From Thiohalocapsa sp963698775 (GTDB lineage Bacteria > Pseudomonadota > Gammaproteobacteria > Chromatiales > Chromatiaceae), in assembly GCA_963698775.1 (NCBI GenBank), contig CAVOSE010000063.1, positions 62,001 through 126,000 of the forward strand: 64,000 bases of DNA. The letters run 5' to 3'. Shown here one piece after another: positions 37,579 to 47,715 of the stretch (position 1 is the first letter of the stretch; each line of letters starts with the position of its first letter). Position numbers and translations under genes: made by a program. The notes beneath the pieces were generated by a model. It had not been told where the DNA came from. It ran no database searches and saw nothing but the letters and a program-made list of their open reading frames with translations.

Positions 37579-38196
37579 ATGAAGTTGTTGGTTCGGCTTT
37601 TCCGGCGTTTACGCTACGGTGCTCCCATCGTGGTCGTCTCGGGCTTGCCCCGCTCCGGGACGTCAATGCTGATGCAGATGCTCAATGCGGGTGGCGTGGA
37701 GCTGCTGACTGACGGTCTTCGCACCGCCGACGAGGATAACCCCAAGGGCTACTTCGAGTTCGAGCGTGTCAAGGACTTGCCTCGGGAGTCCGACAAGTGC
37801 TGGTTGCGCCAGGCGCGGGGCAAGGGCATCAAGGTCGTCTCCACGTTGCTGAAGGAATTACCGAGGAGGCACAACTACAAGGTCGTCTTCATCCGTCGCA
37901 ATCTCGATGAGGTGCTCGCCTCCCAGTCCACGATGCTCAAGCGGCGCGGCGAGCAGACCAGCGTTGCAGACGGGCGCCTGCGCGAGCTGTTCGACGAGGA
38001 CCTCTGGCGCGCCGCCTACCTGCTTGAACACACCAGTCACTTCAAGCACTTGGACGTCGACTACGGGCAGGCCATCGCGAATCCCACGGAGCAGGCACAA
38101 CGCATTGCGGAATTTCTCGGCGGTGGCCTCGACGTCGACGCGATGGCCGGCGTGGTCGATGCCCAGCTCTACAGGAAACGCGCCAAGCCCACCTGA
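37579..38196 (+). CDS. Sulfotransferase-family protein
   Basis: A 205-residue P-loop protein. IVVVSGLPRSGTSMLMQMLN near the start is the PAPS 5'-phosphosulfate loop of sulfotransferases, and KVVFIRRNLDEVLASQSTML contains the 3'-phosphate-binding Arg and Ser; WRAAYLLEH and LDVDYGQAIANPTEQAQRIA match the C-terminal half. Shorter than the 250-300 residues usual for the family. The ATG at 37579 is preferred; the frame is open 180 bases further up but there overlaps the leader of gene A. Only plus-strand gene of this cluster. It should transfer sulfate (or has a degenerate role) onto a glycan or lipid made by its neighbours. Confidence 0.78.
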   Translation: MKLLVRLFRRLRYGAPIVVVSGLPRSGTSMLMQMLNAGGVELLTDGLRTADEDNPKGYFEFERVKDLPRESDKCWLRQARGKGIKVVSTLLKELPRRHNYKVVFIRRNLDEVLASQSTMLKRRGEQTSVADGRLRELFDEDLWRAAYLLEHTSHFKHLDVDYGQAIANPTEQAQRIAEFLGGGLDVDAMAGVVDAQLYRKRAKPT

Positions 38197-38266
38197 TTTT
38201 AGGGTCTCGCTCCTCGTCCGCTCCCGTCGCCTGGCGAAAGCGCCTGCTGGAGCGTGCGAGCAATCG

Positions 38267-40082
38267 CTAGTCGACATCGGCCGTGCCGCCTAAGTAGCCG
38301 AGTGAGCGCAAGCGGTCGAGCAGTTCCTTGGGCAACTCGTCCCTGCGATCCACAGGCTCCCGGATCACGCCGAGGTACGCCCCCAGCCCGTTGCCCTCGG
38401 ACGCCGAGCCGGCGTCAGCCAGGAGCTCTCCGACGTCGCGGATCAGCCACGCCGAATCCAAGGACTGGAAGGCGAACGGAACCGCTTTGAGCGCTCGCCT
38501 GGCCCCGGCCCGTAGCCGAAGTTCTCGACCGTTCCCGAGTCGGAGCTGTTGCACGACGATGCGCGCGTCCGGCGGGGTAACCCGGAAGACCAGGCCATCT
38601 TCGTCGGGGATCAGGCGAGGTTGAGTCATGGTGATCTGAAGTCGGTTCTCGAGCCGACACTTCAGCTTCAACCGCTGTCCGTCGTTGGATAGCTCTAAGC
38701 GGTCCCGTGGCTCGAGGCGGACGCCCGAGGCCTCGAGGAAGCGCCCCGTCGTCTGCAGCAGCACCTCGCAGTCCGTCGCGTCGCCCGCACTATCGTTGAC
38801 GATACGCAGATGAATGCCGCTGGATTTCCTGCCTAGGTACGCGTCCAGCGAGCCCGCCAAGCGCTGGTGAGCATCAGCCCGCTCGCTCGCGAGGTCTTTC
38901 GTCTCTGCCGGATCTTGCTCGATGTCGTAGAGCGACTCGGTCGCGGTCGGATCGCAAGCGACGCAGGTATTTATGAGGTCCGCTGATGACTCCCCGAACA
39001 AGATTGCCGGTCGGGCCGGTTGTGCGCAGCGAGAGGAAGACCTCCCGGTTTGCCGAGGCAGATTCATCGCTCATTAGAAGCCCCGTCAGATCGCGACCGT
39101 CCACGTCAGAGGGTGGTGACTCGCCGATCACGCTCATCACCGTAGGGACCAGGTCTGGCAGCGAAGCGCGCGCGCCGACCCGGGTTCCTGCGTACAGACC
39201 TTCCGGGAAGCGGATCACCAGTGGAACCCGCACCACCTCCTCGAAGAGGCTAGCGCCGTGACCGAAGCCTCCGTGGTCCATCAGTTCCTCGCCGTGGTCG
39301 GCGACGAAGATCGTCATCGTATCAGCGTCTAGGCCATGGGTACTCAGCAGGTCGACGATCCGCCCGAACTGGGAATCGACGAACGCGACCTCTCCATCGT
39401 AGTGGCCGATCGACATGTTCGCCGGGAACGCGGGCGATCGCGGAAAGTGCGTGTCAAACGGCGCCGGGGGCTGGTACGGAAAGTGTGGGTCGATAACGTG
39501 CAGGTACAGGAAAAACGGCTGTTTCCGGGCGAACTCCCCGATCTTCGCCGCGAAGTAATCCGAGACGGCATCGGCGCGGGTACCCTGCCCGGCCGAGTCC
39601 AGGTCGTCGTAGACGTCGAACCCCCGGCCGAATCCCCATTCCGGTAGTACGTTCGGATTGGTGACGGCCCCGAAGGTCGAATACCCGAGCGACTTCAGAC
39701 GCTCGGCAAGCAAGTTGACGCGGGCCGGGATCACGTCGAGGCGATCCTCGACACCGTGGCTGACCGGGTCGAGGCCGCTAAGCAGCGAAACCATGCTTGG
39801 CTTGGTCCAGGAGCAGGGCGCATAGGCCCGCTCGAAGACCACGGATCCCTTTGCCCAGCGGTCCAGCACTGGCGAGGTGTCGCGGTAGTATCCGTATACG
39901 CCGAGGTGATCCGCCCGTAGGGTATCGACCAGGTAGACGATGACGTTGGGCCGATGCTCCGCAGACGGAATATCCTCGCTTGCGCCGATAGGAGGTCGCT
40001 GAAGGATGAGCGATACCGCGAGCACCGTGACGCAGAGCGCACACGCTATAGCCAGCCAGTAACGTATCCGCCCCGCCATCAT
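38267..40082 (-). CDS. Sulfatase-like hydrolase without the FGly signature, frameshifted
   Basis: Two frames joined near 38960 by one surplus base give about 604 residues. An N-terminal anchor (WLAIACALCVTVLAVSLIL) leads to NVIVYLVDTLRADHLGVYGY (metal Asp), FFLYLHVIDPHFPY, FVADHGEELMDHGGFGHG (Asp-His) and VPLVIRFPEG. Where true sulfatases have C-x-P-S-R, this protein has T-K-P-S-M in CSWTKPSMVSLLSGL, so no formylglycine can form; Thr would be the nucleophile, as in phosphoethanolamine transferases and phosphodiesterases. After the catalytic part (ESLYDIEQDPAETKDLASER) comes a 200-residue beta-rich domain and the tail RLRSLGYLGG. Gene ends 70 bases from the sulfotransferase stop. Confidence 0.8.
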
Positions 40083-40599
40083 CGCCGCGCGAGTTTGTTG
40101 AGTACGCTGCCGGTGTTCAGGACCTCTTGTTCATGTTTACGTTCATCGTGCATCTTTCGACCTCTTGTCCGACGCCGTGCTGACGCTGGGTATGATCGCA
40201 AATGGGATCGGCGCCCTAGTGTTGGAATCGGCATAGAAAAGACCGCTGGCGACGACGCTACATATCGACGACGGCCGCTTTGACCGGAGGCGGAACCCGA
40301 CCTGATCTCCCCCTTCCTCGACCGGCACATCGATTGCGTTACCGGATGATCATGTCACGTCGGATCTGAGGCGCAGCCTCGCGGCGGACGTGCGAGATAT
40401 GCGATGTGAATCACTTAGCTCCTTCCATCTCCCACACACTTAAGGCATAGCGCTCGGTGCCACTATTGTCAACTGGAGGAGAGGATACTGTCGCGGGACG
40501 AAGTTGCCAGGCGACGGAGTGACGTCCCCCCGAGCCGATGAGTTGCGATCGCACCAGGGCTTGATGCACCAGGGGTGTCGGCGGACGGGCAAGTGATTC
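40083..40599. other. Intergenic, no intact gene
   Basis: AT-richer than its surroundings around 40120-40230 and probably holding the promoter of the sulfatase-like gene. No convincing frame. The open frame at 40411-40600 on the minus strand is the nonsense tail of the gntP remnant. Confidence 0.35.
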
Positions 40600-41150
40600 A
40601 AGTGCATACGGGGCTCCGTCTAGGCCTAGGCTGCCGAGCAGCGGCGCAACCAAACGGGCGGTAGTGAAGCCGGTCTTGACGTCCATGCCGGAAAACTGAG
40701 TAACCACCTAGAAGTAGCTGTCGTTGGCGTGGGAGACCATCATGGCACCGGCGCAGATGGCGACCACGGCCAGCGCCCGCTGAGTCTCTCCGTCCAGGCC
40801 TAAGCTGCTCAGCAGCGGCGCGACCAAGCCGGCGGTGGTGATGGTGGCGACGGTGGATGAGCCCTGAGCGGTCTTGATACCCGCGGCGATGATGAACGGG
40901 AGCCACACGCCCAGGTGGGTGCCGGCGAGGGCGTCGCCGATCACGTCCGCAATGCCCGAGTTCTGTAGCACCTTGCCGAAGGCGCCGCCGGCTCCGGTGA
41001 TGATGGTGGCCGCGCTGACGATGGCCTCACCGACCCAGCCGGTCATGGATAGCATCTGCCGATCGAACCGCTTGGGCAGCGTCATGGCCAGTGCGACGCC
41101 AGTCGATGGATAGAAGCAGCAGCGCGACAAGCCATATGGCGATTTCCTCC
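40600..41150 (-). pseudogene. GntP-family permease, 3' remnant
   Basis: The minus strand encodes the C-terminal third of a gluconate/GntP-type permease: GWVGEAIVSAATIITGAGGA, FGKVLQNSGIADVIGDALAG, LPFIIAAGIKTAQGSSTVAT and AGAMMVSHANDSYF. A TAG (40708-40710) replaces the Trp of the family's SYFWVVTQFSGMD, and the frame beyond continues VVTQFSGMDVKTGF. Then a copy of the segment VAPLLSSLGLDG is repeated (40613-40669 repeats 40787-40844), marking a partial duplication. About 270 N-terminal residues are gone and the start is frameshifted near 41104. Dead; glycerate kinase upstream was probably its operon partner. Confidence 0.85.
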
Positions 41151-41194
41151 GGGGTGGTGAATGACTGGGGCGTTGTCCGCCCCGGCCGGGTTGG

Positions 41195-42343
41195 TCAGGA
41201 GCGAGCCGTGCCGCGGCCGCTCAAATAGCAGCGCATGACCTGTTCCGTGGTTGCCGCGAGCAGGTCCGGTCCCTGCTGCATGGCCTGTACCAGGGGCATG
41301 GGCCCGCGACAGAGACTAAAAACGGCATCGATGCCGATGGGATGCAGCGCCCCGATACGCTCGCCGATGCTGCCGGCGATCGCGATGCAGGGGACGCCCA
41401 GCGCCTTAGCCCGCTCCGCGACACCGGCAGGGGCCTTGCCGAAGGCGGTCTGGAAGTCGATTTGGCCCTCGGCGGTCAGCACCAGATCGGCGCCGGCGAG
41501 TTGCGCATCCAGCCCCACGAGATCCAGCACCACATCGACACCCCGGCGCAGATCCGCGCCGAGAAAGGCATGGAGCCCCGCACCGAGACCACCGGCGGCA
41601 CCGGCGCCCGGCAGATCCCTGACTTCCAGCCCCAGGTCGGCGGCGATGCAATCCGCCAGATGCGACAGCCCGGCGTCCAGCGCCTCCACCTGAGCTGGCG
41701 TCGCGCCTTTTTGCGGTCCGTAAATCGCCGCCGCGCCTTGGGGGCCGACCAAGGGGTTGTCGACGTCACAGATCGCCTCGCAGCGCACGCTGGACAAGCG
41801 TGGGTCAAGCCCGCTGACGTCGATGCGCCGGATCTGCGCCAGGGCCCCGCCGACGGGCTCGACCGACTTGCCGGATGCATCCAAGAACCGCACACCCAGC
41901 GCGGCGGCCATGCCGATGCCGCCATCGGTGGTCGCGCTGCCGCCGATGCCCACCACGATGCGTCGGGCGCCCAAGTCCAGGGCTGCACGGATCAGCTCGC
42001 CGGTTCCATAGGTCGTCGTGACCGTCGGGTCGCGGTCATCCGGGGCGAGCAGTGCCAGACCGCTGGCGACGGCCATCTCCACCGCGGCCAGCTCCAGATC
42101 GGCGACATGGCACAGCTGCGCCTGCACCGGCGCGTTCAATGGGCCGCGGACGGTGAATACCCGAGCCTCGCCGTTCAAGGCTTCGATCAGTACCTCGGCC
42201 AGTCCGTCACCCCCATCCGCCACCGGAACCTTGCTGACCTCGGCGTTCGGAACGACGGCGCGAACCCCCTGCTGCATGGCCAGGGCGGCCTGCATCGCGG
42301 ACATGCTGCCTTTGAATGCGTTGGGTGCCAGGACGATCTTCAT
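41195..42343 (-). CDS. glxK: Glycerate 2-kinase (GarK/GlxK type)
   Basis: Phosphorylates D-glycerate to 2-phosphoglycerate, linking glyoxylate and glycolate recycling to glycolysis. The 382-residue product follows the family closely: MKIVLAPNAFKGSMSAMQAA, PVADGGDGLAEVLIEA, RRIVVGIGGSATTDGGIGMA, CDVDNPLVGPQGAAAIYGPQ-KG, GAGAAGGLGAGLHAFLGA and LVLTAEGQIDFQTAFGKAP. Full length. The residual gntP gene downstream suggests a former uptake-plus-kinase operon for glycerate or gluconate-like acids; without it the kinase probably serves internal glycerate. Confidence 0.95.
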   Translation of the reverse strand: MKIVLAPNAFKGSMSAMQAALAMQQGVRAVVPNAEVSKVPVADGGDGLAEVLIEALNGEARVFTVRGPLNAPVQAQLCHVADLELAAVEMAVASGLALLAPDDRDPTVTTTYGTGELIRAALDLGARRIVVGIGGSATTDGGIGMAAALGVRFLDASGKSVEPVGGALAQIRRIDVSGLDPRLSSVRCEAICDVDNPLVGPQGAAAIYGPQKGATPAQVEALDAGLSHLADCIAADLGLEVRDLPGAGAAGGLGAGLHAFLGADLRRGVDVVLDLVGLDAQLAGADLVLTAEGQIDFQTAFGKAPAGVAERAKALGVPCIAIAGSIGERIGALHPIGIDAVFSLCRGPMPLVQAMQQGPDLLAATTEQVMRCYLSGRGTARS

Positions 42344-42774
42344 GGGGCGGTCTGGGAGTCGGGCGTTGGGAGCAGCGTGTTACGGGGCAGGATACTACCT
42401 CTGTCGAAGACGGCTCCTCGCACGCCCGCCGCATCGGTCGATCGGGCAGCTCGATCGTGCGGGATTGCGTACGATATGCTAAGAATCTGTTTGAAAGAAA
42501 CTGTATCAATGACCTACGCGACCCTCGTCGGGTTTCCCGATGCTGAATGCTGCCCGAAACGACGACGTTCGCCTGCTGAGGAAGACGCTAATAGCCCAGG
42601 GACAGGCGTTTTGAAGAGTTTCCATACAGCTTCTAAGGCGGTCTTGGCGACGCCGATCTTGTGGGTGGCGACGCTGGAGGATGTGTCGTCGGTTGCGATG
42701 AAACAAACGCCTCATAGCGCGGGATCGCACCGCGCCATACACGTTAGACAAGCACGACCTGGGGATGACAAACA
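42344..42774. other. Intergenic, possible decayed coding DNA
   Basis: Short frames on both strands without known motifs. A plus-strand stretch around 42600-42720 reads ASKAVLATPILWVATLEDVS, which may be old coding sequence, but it is too short to assign. Promoters for glycerate kinase and the SEC-C gene must lie here. Confidence 0.3.
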
Positions 42775-43656
<882 letters not shown>

Positions 43657-43836
43657 TCGCCGCTGATTTACGTCTGGCCCCTCTCCGAGCGCGTCCGGTT
43701 CGGCTTCTCCTCGACGGCGCCGCTGGGCGGCGGTGTGGATCGTTGATCGGATTTCGTCGGCCGCTAGGCGCTCCGTGACGTGACATTCGCCGGACTTGCC
43801 AACAGTGTCAGGATCAGCTTCGCGGCTGTCGCTCTA

Positions 43837-46282
43837 TTACAGACTGGCGCGAATGCCGATCCAGGCGCCAAACGGGGCGCCGGGCCCTTCGAAGCGTGGG
43901 TCCGCGTAGTCGGCGCCGAGTACCTCGGTGGCGTCGCCGAGCAGACCGAAGGATGAGTACTCGGTGTCGAACAGGTTGTTGACCTTGGCGATGATGGCGA
44001 CGTTGTCGTTGACGCGATATTCGCCGCGCAGGTTGACGATGGTGTAGCCGGGGATCTTGGGCAGTTGGTTGGACTCGTCGCCGCGATAGTACTGGCCGGA
44101 GGCGTAGATAACACTGAAGCCGGCGCTGAAGCTGGGCGTGAATCGGTAGTCCAGACCCGTCTTCAGGCTGTTGTTCGGGATGCCGGGGATCTGGTCGCCG
44201 CTGTTGACCAGGATATTGCCGTCGGTGTTCGCATTCGGGTGGTTGGGGCTGTTGGAGAAGAAGCTGTTGCGGAAGGTGGCGTCGAGGTAGCTGTAGTTCA
44301 GGTACCAGTCGAGGCGGTCGATCTGGCCGTTCAGGCCGAGTTCGATGCCTTGGCGTCGGGTGTCGCCGATGTTGTCGAAGAAACCGCGGTTGCCGGTCGC
44401 GCCGCCGGCCTGGAAGATGATGTCGTCATTGTTGATGGTGTGGAATAGGCCCAGGCTGTATTGCATGGGGCCGATCAGGTCCAGATCACCGCGGATGCCG
44501 AGTTCGAAGGTCTTGGCCACGACCTGGTCCAGCGGTGGGTCGGCGAGGAAGGCGTTGGGTAGGCGGCACTCGTTCTCGGGGTCGGAGCAGGCCAGTTCCA
44601 CCGGGGTCGGTGCGCGCGACGATTCACTGTAACTGGTGTAGACATTGGCGCGGTCGTCGATCTGGTAGGTGAGACCGATTGCCGGGTTGAAGCGGGAAAA
44701 GTCGTGGGAGCCGTTGAGCTGCGGCTGATCGCCAGTCTGGTCACCGTTTTCGACCCGGGTGTCGTTGTAGCGGCCCGACAGGGTGAGATCGAGCGCGTCG
44801 GTCAGCGACAGCGTGTCGAGGAAAAAGACCGAGTAGCTGCGGGTCTTGGACTTGAGCCGGGTGCGGCCGTCGGCGATGTTGATGCCCGTGCCGGCGGTGC
44901 CGCGGTCAGGCCGCAATCTGGCCAGTTCGACATCGGCGTCGAACCGCGCATCGCCGCGGAAATAGCTGAGGCCGACGATGAACTGGTTTTCACGCCCGAA
45001 GAGGTCTTGCAGAAAGGTCGTCTGCAGATTTGCGCCGTAGGTGTCCTGATCGCGACTGGAGGTGTTGTTGATGGCGTTGTATGGGTTGCCGTCGGCATCC
45101 TCGGCCGGGATCGGGTCGCCCGCCAGATCCGTGAGCAGTTCTTGCTCGTCGTCGCCATCTTCCTCGCACAGAAATCCGGCATCATCGGCCTCCTCGCACT
45201 CCTCGAATTCGCCTGCGTCGCCGTTGAAGGAATCCGTTTCCAGATGCCGGTAGAAGGCATTTCCGGAAAGCTGTACCAGTTCTCCGAACCAGTGCTCGCC
45301 GCTCAGATTGGCGAAGTAGCTCTCGTTGTCGGTGGTGTCGGGGTAGGTGAAGACGGTATCTCTATTCTCGCTGAGCAATTGGCGGGGCAGCGGCCCATTT
45401 CCGGTGAGGTCGGTATTGGCGTAGGCCAGGTCGAGGTCCAGCGCCGAATCGTCTCCTCGCCAGCCGAAGGAACCGAACAGATTGGTTGCCGTCGACGGTG
45501 AATCGTCGCGCCAGCCGTCCTCGTTGAAATAGTCGACGTTCAGGTAGGCTCCGAGGCGACCGTCGTTCCAACCGGCCTCGGCAAAGCCCCGCACGCGGCC
45601 GAACGAGCCGCCGAGCAGCTGTGCCCGATAGCCGGGGTCGGTGAAACCGTTCTTCATCTGCAGCGACAGGGCACCACCGAGGGTGTTGAGGCCGAACAGG
45701 GGATTGGAGCCGCCCATCAGATTCAGGCTATGGATAGCGGACTCCGAAATCAGATCCCAGTTCACGGCGTCGCCGAAGGCATCGTTCATGCGCGAGCCGT
45801 TCATGTAGACCGATATCCCCTGGGGCAGACCCAGCAGCGGCGAGGCGGTGAAGCCACGGTATTGCAGGTCGGGCTGCAGCGGGTTGTTCTGGGCCTGGTT
45901 GAGGGTGACGCTGCCGAGGCGCTCATTCATGAAGCCGGGGAGGGTGGCGTCGACGGAGTTTTCGATCTCGCTGGCCGTGGCGCTCTGGATGGGGTAGGGG
46001 ATCTTGCGCTTGGGCAGGCCGACGCCGTGGGCCGGCGTGGTGGCGACGACCTCGACGGCGTCCAGTTCCGCGGCCTCTGAAGTGTCGGCGCTGCTGTCGT
46101 TGGTCTCGTCGATGACCAGTAACGTCTCTTCAACGATTTCGAACGCGTCGTCGTCACTGACCGACTCGGTGGTCTACTTGGGCCTGTGCGCCGCCGACGA
46201 CCAGGGCGGTCAGTAATGCGGCCGGCACTAGAGGCCGGCGATGGATGCCGATGGGGCATTCGCTCTTGTGGTGCGCGGGCAT
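43837..46282 (-). CDS. TonB-dependent outer-membrane receptor, one surplus base near the signal peptide
   Basis: ATG 46282 opens a signal peptide (PLVPAALLTALVVGGAQA) but the frame breaks about 46172; removing one base continues TTESVSDDDAFEIVEETLLV into the receptor. Two domains follow: a plug (VEVVATTPAHGVGLPKRKIP; GISVYMNGSRMNDAFGD; GSNPLFGLNTLGGALSLQMK) and a 22-strand barrel ending NNLFDTEYSSFGLLG and AWIGIRASL with the terminal aromatic-free Leu. An extracellular loop (45076-45234) is very acidic with a Cys pair. As read, only the frame from ATG 45930 (697 residues) is open. Last gene after pepSY-exbB-exbD-tonB, 66 bases on. Likely ligand a metal chelate, possibly lanthanide. Confidence 0.88.
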
Positions 46283-46348
46283 CTGAGACCTGCTTTGGTG
46301 GTGGTTGGCCTTGGGAACCTTGGTGGTTCTTCTCTTTGAGCTGGATGC

Positions 46349-47338
46349 TCATTTCAGCGAAAACTTGATCGGCACCCGCATCGGCCAGCGGCTGCGCCCG
46401 ATCTCCGAGGGGATCGGCTTGAAGCGTCGCAGGCGCTTCAGCGTGGTCACCGCGGCCTTGTCCAGCGTCACCGATCCGGAACTCTTGGCGACGCGGATAC
46501 TGGTGATGATGCCGCTGCGTTCGACGACGAAGGAGACGACGACTGTGCCGGTCTCGCCGCGGCGCTTGGCCTTTTGCGGATATTGGCGCTTACGCGCAAT
46601 GGCCCGTTGTACCTCGCGCAGATAGGCTGCCTCCAACGCCTTGGCATTCTTGGAACGCTTGGACCCGCCGGACGGCTTCGACGAAGACTTACCAGCCGAT
46701 GATCCGCCGCGTGCGCTCTGCGCATCGCGCGAAGGGCTCGGCTTGGTTGCCGCCTTTGGGACTGGCTTCGGCTTTGCCTTGGGTTCCGGTTTGGGCTTAG
46801 GTTTCGGTTTAGGCTTAGGTTTGGGCTTCGGCTTAGGTTGGGGCTTGGGTTTTGGTTTAGCCACGGGCTTTGGGGCCGGCTTAACCTTGGGCTGCGGCGC
46901 AGCCTGAAGCTGGGCTTGTGGCGGGGGCGTCGTCGCCGGCGCTACCTGTGGGAGTGGAACTGGCGCTGTTGCCGGCTCTGGCTCTGGTTCCGGTTCCGGT
47001 TCCGGTTCTGGTTCCGGTTCCGGCTCTGGTTCTGGTTCTGGTTCTGGTTCCGGTTCCGGCTCTGGCTCCGATACAGGCTCCGGCTCGGTTTCTGGCTCTG
47101 GCCGCGTTGTGGACTCAGCGTCGGCGGTGGAGGGCGTCTCGTCCGCCAGTTGCTCTAGCGTCGCGCCACCGTCGGCGGCGAACTCGAACATGGCCAGACT
47201 GACGGGCACCAACTGTTCGTCGTCGCGTTCCGTGACCTCGGTGGTCAGCTGCGGCAACAGCACGCCGGCAACCCCGAGATGCAGCAGGGCGGACAGCGAA
47301 AAGCCCAGGCTGCCGCTCCAGCGGCTGGTCCAACTCAT
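46349..47338 (-). CDS. tonB: TonB energy transducer with long EP and KP spacer
   Basis: A 329-residue periplasm-spanning protein that passes proton-motive energy from ExbBD to the outer-membrane receptor. Helix GSLGFSLSALLHLGVAGVLL (9-28) holds the Ser/His pattern typical of TonB. The spacer has about 20 Glu-Pro pairs (around 80-122) followed by Lys/Pro repeats (about 150-196), as in E. coli TonB but longer, then a Ser/Gly/Lys linker. The C-terminal domain carries AIARKRQYPQKAKRRGETGT and VVVSFVVERSGIITSIRVAK. Overlaps exbD by ATGA. The runs of GGTTCC/GGCTCT at 46980-47070 are the Glu-Pro codons, not a separate repeat. Confidence 0.93.
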   Translation of the reverse strand: MSWTSRWSGSLGFSLSALLHLGVAGVLLPQLTTEVTERDDEQLVPVSLAMFEFAADGGATLEQLADETPSTADAESTTRPEPETEPEPVSEPEPEPEPEPEPEPEPEPEPEPEPEPEPEPEPATAPVPLPQVAPATTPPPQAQLQAAPQPKVKPAPKPVAKPKPKPQPKPKPKPKPKPKPKPKPEPKAKPKPVPKAATKPSPSRDAQSARGGSSAGKSSSKPSGGSKRSKNAKALEAAYLREVQRAIARKRQYPQKAKRRGETGTVVVSFVVERSGIITSIRVAKSSGSVTLDKAAVTTLKRLRRFKPIPSEIGRSRWPMRVPIKFSLK

Positions 47339-47715
47339 GTCCCGGCTTTTCGGGTCAGAATCGACAGTCGGGTCATGCCGCGCGCCTTGAGTAAGTCCAC
47401 GACCGAAACAAACGCGGAGAAGCGGGCGTCGGCATCGACGCGCAGGACGATCGGGGTCTGCACATCCAGGGTGGCGACGTATTGGCTCAGGTCGGTCAGC
47501 GACTTGGGCTTTGAGTCGATGAAGATGGTGCCGTCTCGATCGACGCCGAGTTCCACGCGCTCTTCGATCCCCGGCGGACTCTGTGCTCCAGACTCAGGCA
47601 AGCGAATGTCGAGTCGTCCCTCGACGATGAAGGTGGCCGTGGTCAGCACGATCGCCAATAGCACCAGCATGATGTCGATGAAGGGGATCACGTTCATGCT
47701 GTCCATGCGTTTCAT
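47335..47715 (-). CDS. exbD: ExbD proton-channel subunit
   Basis: A 126-residue inner-membrane protein starting KRMDSMNVIPFIDIMLVLLA; the Asp of FIDIMLVLL in the single helix is the essential proton-carrying residue. The periplasmic part (GRLDIRLPESG; VDRDGTIFIDSKPKSLTDLS; IVLRVDADARFSAFVSVVDL) is the normal ExbD/TolR domain. ATG 47715 overlaps the exbB stop by ATGA and its stop overlaps tonB by ATGA, so exbB-exbD-tonB are tightly coupled. Confidence 0.95.
   Translation of the reverse strand: MKRMDSMNVIPFIDIMLVLLAIVLTTATFIVEGRLDIRLPESGAQSPPGIEERVELGVDRDGTIFIDSKPKSLTDLSQYVATLDVQTPIVLRVDADARFSAFVSVVDLLKARGMTRLSILTRKAGT

Noticed and set aside
46980..47070. GGTTCC/GGCTCT tandem array resembling a VNTR or CRISPR-like repeat
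   Set aside because: It encodes the Glu-Pro spacer of TonB in frame, with degenerate third codon positions, so it is protein low complexity.
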